Assembly (NCBI GenBank): GCA_017555445.1
Contig: JAFZGK010000049.1
Location: forward strand, 1-10,281
Length of the DNA: 10,281 nucleotides
Reading direction: 5' to 3'
DNA from: Bacteroidales bacterium
GTDB lineage: Bacteria; Bacteroidota; Bacteroidia; Bacteroidales; UBA932
Part shown: in pieces, positions 5,579 through 10,281 of the stretch
How positions within the stretch are numbered: the first letter of the stretch is position 1
Layout: each line of letters begins with the position of its first letter
Notes under the pieces: model-generated
Told to the model about the DNA's origin: nothing
What the model saw: the letters and a program-made list of their open reading frames with translations, nothing else
The model's database searches: none
Program-made: the position numbers and the translations under genes

Positions 5579-6898
5579 ATGAAGAAGTCAATGATACTGT
5601 TTCTCCTTGTTCTTACTCAGATTCAGGGAGCTGCACAACAGAAGGAATGGACGCTCAGCGATTGTATCAACCATGCGCTGGAACATAACATCAGCGTCCG
5701 TCAGAGTGAACTGAATGTAGAACAGAAGGAGATAGATCTCAATACTGCCCAAGGTAGAAGGCTGCCCGGACTGAGCGCATCAGGTTCAGAAAGTCTTTCT
5801 TTCGGACGAGGACTCGGAGCAGATAATACTTATACCAATTCAAATACATCTTCAACTTCGTTCAGTCTTGGTATGGATGTTCCTGTGTTCCAGGGACTTC
5901 AGATAAACAAGGGAGTAAAGATGAGCCGTCTTGACCTGAGTGCTGCCATGGCTGATCTTGCCAGAGCCAAGGATGATGTCAGCGTTTCAGTTGCTCAGGC
6001 TTATGTCCAGATACTCTATAATCAGGAACTTCTTAAAGTTGCAGTGTCACAGGAAGAACATGATGAGATGCTGCTGTACCAGATGGAAGAAAGGAAGAAG
6101 GTAGGCAAGGCGAGTGCTGCAGACCTTGCAGCCCAGCAGGCTACCCTTGCTCAGAGCAGGGTAAGCAGGACCCAGGCTGAGGCAAACTTGAATATCGCAG
6201 TCCTTGATCTTACCCAGCTTCTGGAGCTTCCTTCACCGGAAGGATTTGTAGTAGCTGTTCCTGCAACAGATGATTTTGCGCAAGCGATTCTTATGAGCCC
6301 GGAATCAATCTATGATCAGGCAGTTGGCATCAAGCCGGCTGTCCTTTCTGCTGAACTGGCACTTGATCGTGCAGATCTGGCGATTGCCAGTGCAAAGGGA
6401 GCATATATGCCAAGCATATCCTTCAGCGCTGGTCTTGGATCCAATTACTACACATCTTCAACTATGAAGTATGGAGGTTTCGCAGACCAGATGCGCAACA
6501 ATTTCAGTCAATATGTCGGACTTTCTCTCAATATTCCTATATTCACACGATTCTCTACACGCAACAATCTGCGTACAGCAAAACTGAACAGGGAAAATCA
6601 GCAGCTGCAGGTGGAAAGTGTAAAGAAGGCGTTGTACAAGGAGATTCAGCAAGCTTATTATAACGCTCTTAATTCTCAGGTAAAGTATCAAGGAAGCATC
6701 GAGGCCCGCAACAGTGCCCGGGAGCATTATACTCTTATCGAGGAGAAATATCTCAACGGCAAGGCCGGCATTGCAGACTATAACGATGCCAAGAATAATT
6801 TTCTACGTGCTGAATCAGAACTTCTCCGCTCACGATATGAATGTCTGTTCCAGACAAAGCTGCTTGACTTCTATCGTGGGGAAGATATCGTGATGTAG
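5579..6898 (+). CDS. TolC-like outer-membrane efflux channel
   Basis: This 439-residue protein starts with a signal peptide (MKKSMILFLLVLTQIQGAAQ; cleavage probably after about residue 19) and then shows two related outer-membrane efflux (OEP) halves, about 24-210 and 240-430. It opens with WTLSDCINHALEHNISVRQ, a signature start of TolC proteins ('W.L.dci..Al..N..i'). The long amphipathic helices with heptad-like composition (for example RTQAEANLNIAVLDLTQLLE) fit the periplasmic tunnel, and the intervening segment rich in Ser, Gly, Asn and aromatic residues fits the beta-barrel strands. There is no lipobox. It completes the export path with the adaptor, 2 bp upstream. Its stop lies 3 bp from the stop of a convergent gene. 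Confidence 0.9.
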   Translation: MKKSMILFLLVLTQIQGAAQQKEWTLSDCINHALEHNISVRQSELNVEQKEIDLNTAQGRRLPGLSASGSESLSFGRGLGADNTYTNSNTSSTSFSLGMDVPVFQGLQINKGVKMSRLDLSAAMADLARAKDDVSVSVAQAYVQILYNQELLKVAVSQEEHDEMLLYQMEERKKVGKASAADLAAQQATLAQSRVSRTQAEANLNIAVLDLTQLLELPSPEGFVVAVPATDDFAQAILMSPESIYDQAVGIKPAVLSAELALDRADLAIASAKGAYMPSISFSAGLGSNYYTSSTMKYGGFADQMRNNFSQYVGLSLNIPIFTRFSTRNNLRTAKLNRENQQLQVESVKKALYKEIQQAYYNALNSQVKYQGSIEARNSAREHYTLIEEKYLNGKAGIADYNDAKNNFLRAESELLRSRYECLFQTKLLDFYRGEDIVM

Positions 6899-6901
6899 GT
6901 G

Positions 6902-7348
6902 TCAGTCTGAGTTCTTATTACCCGTCTTCTTCCTGAAAATCACCATGTTATTGATGGTGAAGTTTATCAGGCCCGAGAAGCACATGGCTGTAAGATTGCA
7001 GAATACGACATCCCATCCGGTAAATTTCTCGACCAGAAGCAACAGACATAATCTGATCAGGAATACGCCGGATGCGCTGATGTCATATACAAGATAGAGT
7101 TTCAGGAATTTCTTCACGCTTGCATCCGGTGCTTTTCTTGTCCTGTCCTTCCATACATAGAAATATGAAATGGTGTAATTTACAGCAACAGCACATTGGA
7201 AGGAAATCAAGGGGGAGATAAGGTACTCGCTCCAATATCCTCCACAGAAGACATGATCCGAAAGCAGCCATAGCACAAGCGTATCGACAATGCTGCCGAC
7301 CACGCCTGTGCCTGCGAACTTCAGAAATCTTCTCAGGATATTTGCCAT
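6902..7348 (-). CDS. GtrA-family small membrane protein
   Basis: The 148-residue protein has four predicted membrane helices (about 9-30, 41-61, 84-106 and 112-136), the usual size and topology of GtrA. Family motifs are visible: RFLKFAGTGVVGSIVD near the start with D22, NYTISYFYVWKD (57-68) after helix 2, and NFTINNMVIFRK (129-140) at the end of helix 4. GtrA relatives are thought to flip or present polyprenyl-phosphate-linked sugars, and related domains occur fused to glycosyltransferases. Here it is the last gene of a tight operon: its ATG lies 3 bp after the stop of the CDP-alcohol transferase gene. That context suggests work on a lipid-linked intermediate. No glycosyltransferase is present in the window. 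The lipid substrate is unknown. Confidence 0.85.
   Translation of the reverse strand: MANILRRFLKFAGTGVVGSIVDTLVLWLLSDHVFCGGYWSEYLISPLISFQCAVAVNYTISYFYVWKDRTRKAPDASVKKFLKLYLVYDISASGVFLIRLCLLLLVEKFTGWDVVFCNLTAMCFSGLINFTINNMVIFRKKTGNKNSD
6940..6960. other. Short inverted repeat at the convergent gene ends
   Basis: TCACCAT (6940-6946) pairs with ATGGTGA (6954-6960) around a 7-base loop. On the minus strand it is followed directly by TTTTC, but it lies inside the last codons of the GtrA gene. On the plus strand it lies about 40 bases past the channel gene stop, without a T run. It might act as a weak terminator or be a coincidence of the coding sequence. Confidence 0.2.
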
Positions 7349-7351
7349 GGA

Positions 7352-8059
7352 TTATTCTTTTCGAGGCATGGGATCGATCTCCGCATACCCTTTCATATCG
7401 TTGATAACTGTTGTCAGGTGAAGTATGACAAGGATGATGATTATCACGACTCCTATGTAGTCAAGCGCTTCGAATGTGAGTTCATGTCCGAACAGGATGA
7501 AACTATGAGAGAAATCCCTCAAAGGCCTTATGAGTGCGAACAGAGTGTTGATAATGATCATTAAGATGCGGAATTCTGTCGGACCCATCTTGGCATATGT
7601 CAGCTTGAATTCCTTCTTCAGATGCGCATTGATGCTGACGTTGATCGTTATAAGGAAATACATCACAAGAGCCATGAGAGCTATTTCAAGATGCATTAGT
7701 CCGGAGAGGCCCACTCCGACAAAGATCATTACCTCATTGATTGCATCGACAGTATGGTCTATATAGTAACCATAGATAGGGCGCTGCATCTTCCTTACTC
7801 TGGCCAAGGTTCCGTCAAGAGAGTCTCCATACCAGTTTATTATAAATCCTAAAGAGCTGAGCCACAAGAAATTGATGTTTCTTGTAGATAAGATGTAGCC
7901 AGCTGCAATAACAATTGCTCCGAATGTACCTATATAGGTAAGGATATCGGAGGTCATCCATTTCGGCTGTCGCTCTGCGAGCCATACCAGCACTTTCTTT
8001 TCTGCTGCATTAAGGACCGATGTCTGTATCCTTACTGCATCTGCCTTGTTGTTTGTCAT
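7352..8059 (-). CDS. CDP-alcohol phosphatidyltransferase family membrane enzyme
   Basis: This 235-residue integral membrane protein contains the full catalytic signature D-x2-DG-x2-AR-x9-G-x3-D-x3-D: D79, D82-G83, A86-R87, G97, D101 and D105. These residues bind two metal ions and the CDP group, and D105 is the expected catalytic base. Family enzymes transfer a phosphatidyl (or other phospho-alcohol) group from a CDP-linked donor to a hydroxyl acceptor, as in phosphatidylserine, phosphatidylinositol-phosphate, phosphatidylglycerol-phosphate or cardiolipin synthesis. Several hydrophobic helices are visible (about 39-58, 62-80, 125-142, 162-180 and 197-219). A long N-terminal polar segment of about 35 residues precedes helix 1. 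It sits 1 bp downstream of the acyltransferase gene and 3 bp upstream of the GtrA gene. The acceptor alcohol cannot be told from sequence; no inositol-phosphate synthase or serine enzyme is nearby. Confidence 0.88.
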   Translation of the reverse strand: MTNNKADAVRIQTSVLNAAEKKVLVWLAERQPKWMTSDILTYIGTFGAIVIAAGYILSTRNINFLWLSSLGFIINWYGDSLDGTLARVRKMQRPIYGYYIDHTVDAINEVMIFVGVGLSGLMHLEIALMALVMYFLITINVSINAHLKKEFKLTYAKMGPTEFRILMIIINTLFALIRPLRDFSHSFILFGHELTFEALDYIGVVIIIILVILHLTTVINDMKGYAEIDPMPRKE

Positions 8060-8060
8060 G

Positions 8061-8885
8061 TCAGTGTCGGTTATAAACCTTATTCCTTAAATATTCTCCG
8101 AAAGAGCGGATGTCATCGAACTGATCCTGCATTTCGGGTGTGATGATTCCGCCTATAGCAATTCTTGTTCTTTTTCCACGTTTGTTGAAGACTTCAGCAG
8201 GCAGACGTAGAAGTCTTATCCTCCAATCTAACAGTCCCAGCGAATAATAGAAGTCTGAATTCCTGTCAAGGAAATGTACAGGAATGACCGGCACCCTCAT
8301 CTTCTTGATGAGTCTCAAAACCGCTTCCTGCCATTCTCTGTCACGTATTTTTCTTTCCTTTAGACTAAGGTCCGAAACAGCGCCGGAAGGAAAGATTCCG
8401 AGCGGATGTCCGGACCGGAGATGTGAAACGGCGTCCTTAATACCCTGGATGCTTTCTCTTGAAGGGGCAGAACGTTCCTGCAGAGTAGGAGTGACGCGGA
8501 TGAAATTCTCGCTCAGAGGCTCGATTCTTCCAAGAAAATTATTGACCATGACCTTGAAATCCGGTCTCAGATGCCCGAATATATCGATGAGCATCACTCC
8601 ATCTATGCTCCCGTACGGATGATTGCTGATAGTGATGAACGGGCCGTCCGTAAGTCCCTTGAGATTCTCTGATCCGATAATTTCATATGATACACCGATG
8701 TCATCAAGAACCGCAGCGGCAAAGTCAGTTCCGCGAAAATATAAGTTACTGTCATACAGATTGTTGACTTTGTCAACACAGAGCAGATGCATTAGTGTTT
8801 TACCTAATGCGTTCCCTGATTTTCCCCTGAATATGGGACTCATCTGCTCAAGTTCCTTAATATCGATCAGTGGCATATGAATCAT
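8061..8885 (-). CDS. PlsC-like lysophospholipid/glycerolipid acyltransferase
   Basis: The 274-residue form chosen here carries the acyltransferase motifs ISNHPYGSIDG (H89 and D95 numbered from the ATG at 8885), NNFLGRIEPLSENFIRV, the FPSGAVS block (about 165-171, equivalent to the acyl-acceptor-binding FPEG motif) and VPVIPVHF. The histidine and aspartate are separated by five residues instead of the classic four of PlsC (NHxxxxD); this 'NHP.G..DG' form occurs in a separate branch of LPLAT proteins found in Bacteroidota. The frame stays open to an ATG at 9038, but that would overlap the divergent esterase gene and add a non-conserved segment. Starts at 8885 or 8876 are preferred, and both keep every motif. 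As first gene of the operon it may supply an acylated lipid to the CDP-alcohol transferase. A role like GlsA of glycine-lipid synthesis is an alternative. Confidence 0.8.
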   Translation of the reverse strand: MIHMPLIDIKELEQMSPIFRGKSGNALGKTLMHLLCVDKVNNLYDSNLYFRGTDFAAAVLDDIGVSYEIIGSENLKGLTDGPFITISNHPYGSIDGVMLIDIFGHLRPDFKVMVNNFLGRIEPLSENFIRVTPTLQERSAPSRESIQGIKDAVSHLRSGHPLGIFPSGAVSDLSLKERKIRDREWQEAVLRLIKKMRVPVIPVHFLDRNSDFYYSLGLLDWRIRLLRLPAEVFNKRGKRTRIAIGGIITPEMQDQFDDIRSFGEYLRNKVYNRH

Positions 8886-9012
8886 ATATTTAATCCAGCT
8901 TATCACTTCAAAACAAAAATGATGCACTTTAAGAAGACGAGATTCTTGAAAATAAAGGCTTTTATTCTTATTTTTACCAAAACATACAGGCAAAACCAAT
9001 AACCACATAATT
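8886..9012. promoter_or_regulatory. Divergent promoter region
   Basis: These 127 bp must drive both the acyltransferase operon (leftward) and the esterase (rightward). For the esterase, CTTG at 8945-8948, a 20-base spacer and TATTTTTA at 8969-8976 give a plausible Bacteroidota promoter with one mismatch in each element, and a leader of about 30 bases. For the leftward operon only weak candidates are visible: T-rich minus-strand runs around 8911-8922 with TTTTTG and TTTTG. No palindromic operator is obvious. Confidence 0.4.
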
Positions 9013-10197
9013 ATGAAAAAGATTTTATTTGCAGCCACGTTATTCCTTTGTGGAATAGGTGCTTTTGCTCAGCAGAACCTTATGGGAACAGCTGTCGAAC
9101 TTAAGTCTCCTGATATCAGGGAGGATAATTCGGTCACATTCCGTGTCTATGCTCCTAAAGCAGTAACTGTCAGACTTACAGGAGATTTCCTTCCTCATCA
9201 TATTGCTGACAATAACGGATATGTGACAGAGGTCCCTATCTGGGTTGATATGAGAGAAGGTAAGGATGGTATATGGGAATATACTACAGAACCACTTGCT
9301 CCCGAGCTTTATTCTTACATGTTCAGAATCGACGGTCTTCCGTTCACGGATCCTTCAAACCAGTATCGTCATAGAGACATGACAGTATGGACAAACTATT
9401 TCCTCATCACCGGAGAGGAAGGAACACCTGGTTATATGTACAGTGTGAACAATGTTCCTCATGGAAATGTGTCAAGAGTATGGTACGACTCTCCTACACT
9501 CGGCATGAGCCGCAGAGTGTCTATCTACACACCACCGGGATACGAGGACAGCAAGGAGAAATATCCTGTTCTTTACCTTTGTCATGGTGCAGGTGGTGAT
9601 GAGAATTCATGGCTTGATTTCGGACGCGCAGCTCAGATCATGGACAATATGATCGCGGCAGGAACTGCAAAGCCTATGATTGTGGTCATCCCTAACGGAA
9701 ATCCGATGTCTGCAGCAGCCCCTGGTGATTGGCATGCCGGTCATTATCAGGCATCTATGTCAGGCGCTCCAAATGCAGAAGCTAAGGCTCTTGCTACGAT
9801 ACCTGAAGCATTCCCTGATCTTATGAAGTATGTTGAGAGCCATTACAGGGTGCTCAAGGGTGCCAAGAATACTGCTATGTGCGGTCTTTCAATGGGTGGC
9901 GGTCATACAATGCAGACTACAGCAATGTATCCTGATAAGTTCGGATATATCGGTCTTTTCTCAGGTGCGGTGTTCCAGGGTGATATCGAGAAGCTTGCTC
10001 CGCTTTTTGCAAAGAATCCGAAGGTTTATTTCGTAGCATGCGGTACAGCAGATCCTATCGCCAAGTTCTCTTTTGAATTCGCTGATGCTCTTGAGGCGAA
10101 GGGCTATCCTCATCAGACTCTCTGGACTGACGGAGCCCACACATGGAAGAACTGGCGTAACTACCTTATGATCTTTGCAGAACAACTCTTTAAATAA
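9013..10197 (+). CDS. Secreted CE1/esterase-D-type esterase with N-terminal beta-sandwich domain
   Basis: The 394-residue protein has a signal peptide (MKKILFAATLFLCGIGAFAQ, probable cleavage after A19), an E-set/CBM48-like beta-sandwich domain at about 30-135 (SVTFRVYAPKAVTVRLTGDF, then a Y-S-Y-M-F-R-I-D-G strand), and an alpha/beta-hydrolase domain at about 150-394. The catalytic triad is recognisable: S293 in GLSMGG, D347 in CGTADP and H376 in DGAHTW, with the oxyanion-hole region CHGAGG around H191. This layout is common in Bacteroidota carbohydrate esterases of family CE1 (acetyl-xylan or feruloyl esterases) from polysaccharide utilisation loci, where the enzyme removes ester groups from plant cell-wall glycans in the periplasm or outside the cell. 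The exact ester cannot be deduced. The next secreted gene begins 8 bp downstream, which supports an operon. Confidence 0.87.
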   Translation: MKKILFAATLFLCGIGAFAQQNLMGTAVELKSPDIREDNSVTFRVYAPKAVTVRLTGDFLPHHIADNNGYVTEVPIWVDMREGKDGIWEYTTEPLAPELYSYMFRIDGLPFTDPSNQYRHRDMTVWTNYFLITGEEGTPGYMYSVNNVPHGNVSRVWYDSPTLGMSRRVSIYTPPGYEDSKEKYPVLYLCHGAGGDENSWLDFGRAAQIMDNMIAAGTAKPMIVVIPNGNPMSAAAPGDWHAGHYQASMSGAPNAEAKALATIPEAFPDLMKYVESHYRVLKGAKNTAMCGLSMGGGHTMQTTAMYPDKFGYIGLFSGAVFQGDIEKLAPLFAKNPKVYFVACGTADPIAKFSFEFADALEAKGYPHQTLWTDGAHTWKNWRNYLMIFAEQLFK

Positions 10198-10205
10198 ATC
10201 CTACT

Positions 10206-10281
10206 ATGAAAACGATCTTAAAGAAAGCCGCTCTGCTTATTGCAGCCGGTACAATGGCTTGTGCAGGCCTTTTTGCTCAGG
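10206..10281 (+). CDS. Start of another exported protein (cut by window end)
   Basis: An ATG at 10206, 8 bp after the esterase stop, opens a frame that runs to the end of the window for 25 codons. The peptide begins MKTILKKAALLIAAGTMACA and continues GLFAQ: a lysine-rich start, a hydrophobic core and a FAQ cleavage-like site similar to the FAQ of the preceding esterase. There is a cysteine, but TMAC is a poor lipobox, so a type I signal peptide is more likely than a lipoprotein one. Function cannot be told; a further carbohydrate-active enzyme or esterase is a reasonable guess from position alone. Confidence 0.65.
   Translation, partial: MKTILKKAALLIAAGTMACAGLFAQ

Noticed and set aside
8284..8880. 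Two plus-strand frames (112 and 85 codons) opposite the acyltransferase
   Set aside because: Both are shadows of the acyltransferase gene, whose catalytic motifs lie on the minus strand in this interval.

Overview
The window looks like a chromosomal segment of a Bacteroidota bacterium, probably Bacteroidales. The grounds are a moderate GC content, translation starts preceded by A-rich rather than Shine-Dalgarno-like sequence, promoter candidates that fit the Bacteroides TTTG / TAnnTTTG pattern, MacB-type permeases encoded apart from their ATPase, and a secreted CE1-type esterase with an N-terminal beta-sandwich domain. The species cannot be named from the sequence alone.

Layout. Positions 1-130 hold the end of an IS3-like insertion sequence: the first 28 codons of a transposase orfA on the minus strand, with a hairpin-forming terminal repeat. 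Next comes a short GC-rich repeat block (about 161-270), then a YbaK/EbsC-type aminoacyl-tRNA deacylase on the minus strand (271-756). A non-coding region (757-1051) carries a good candidate promoter and a nested dyad. It leads into a five-gene plus-strand cluster (1052-6898): an ABC ATPase, two paralogous MacB/FtsX-type permeases, a periplasmic adaptor and a TolC-like outer-membrane channel. Together these make a complete tripartite MacAB-TolC-like export machine with two different permease subunits. An intergenic repeat (about 4349-4397) splits the cluster into an inner-membrane half and an adaptor/channel half.

Converging on the channel gene, with only 3 bp between the stop codons, is a tightly packed minus-strand operon (8885 down to 6902): a PlsC-like acyltransferase, a CDP-alcohol phosphatidyltransferase and a GtrA-family membrane protein, with gaps of 1 and 3 bp. 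Its composition suggests synthesis and membrane translocation of a phospholipid or glycolipid whose identity cannot be read from the sequence. A 127-bp divergent intergenic region separates it from a secreted CE1-like esterase (9013-10197). Eight bases further on is the signal peptide of another exported protein, cut by the window end (10206 onward). This pair looks like the start of a polysaccharide-degradation locus.

I do not see a clearly unprecedented system. The points most worth following are the acyltransferase / CDP-alcohol transferase / GtrA module, the two-permease tripartite exporter with a repeat in its middle, and the nested dyad in the exporter leader.
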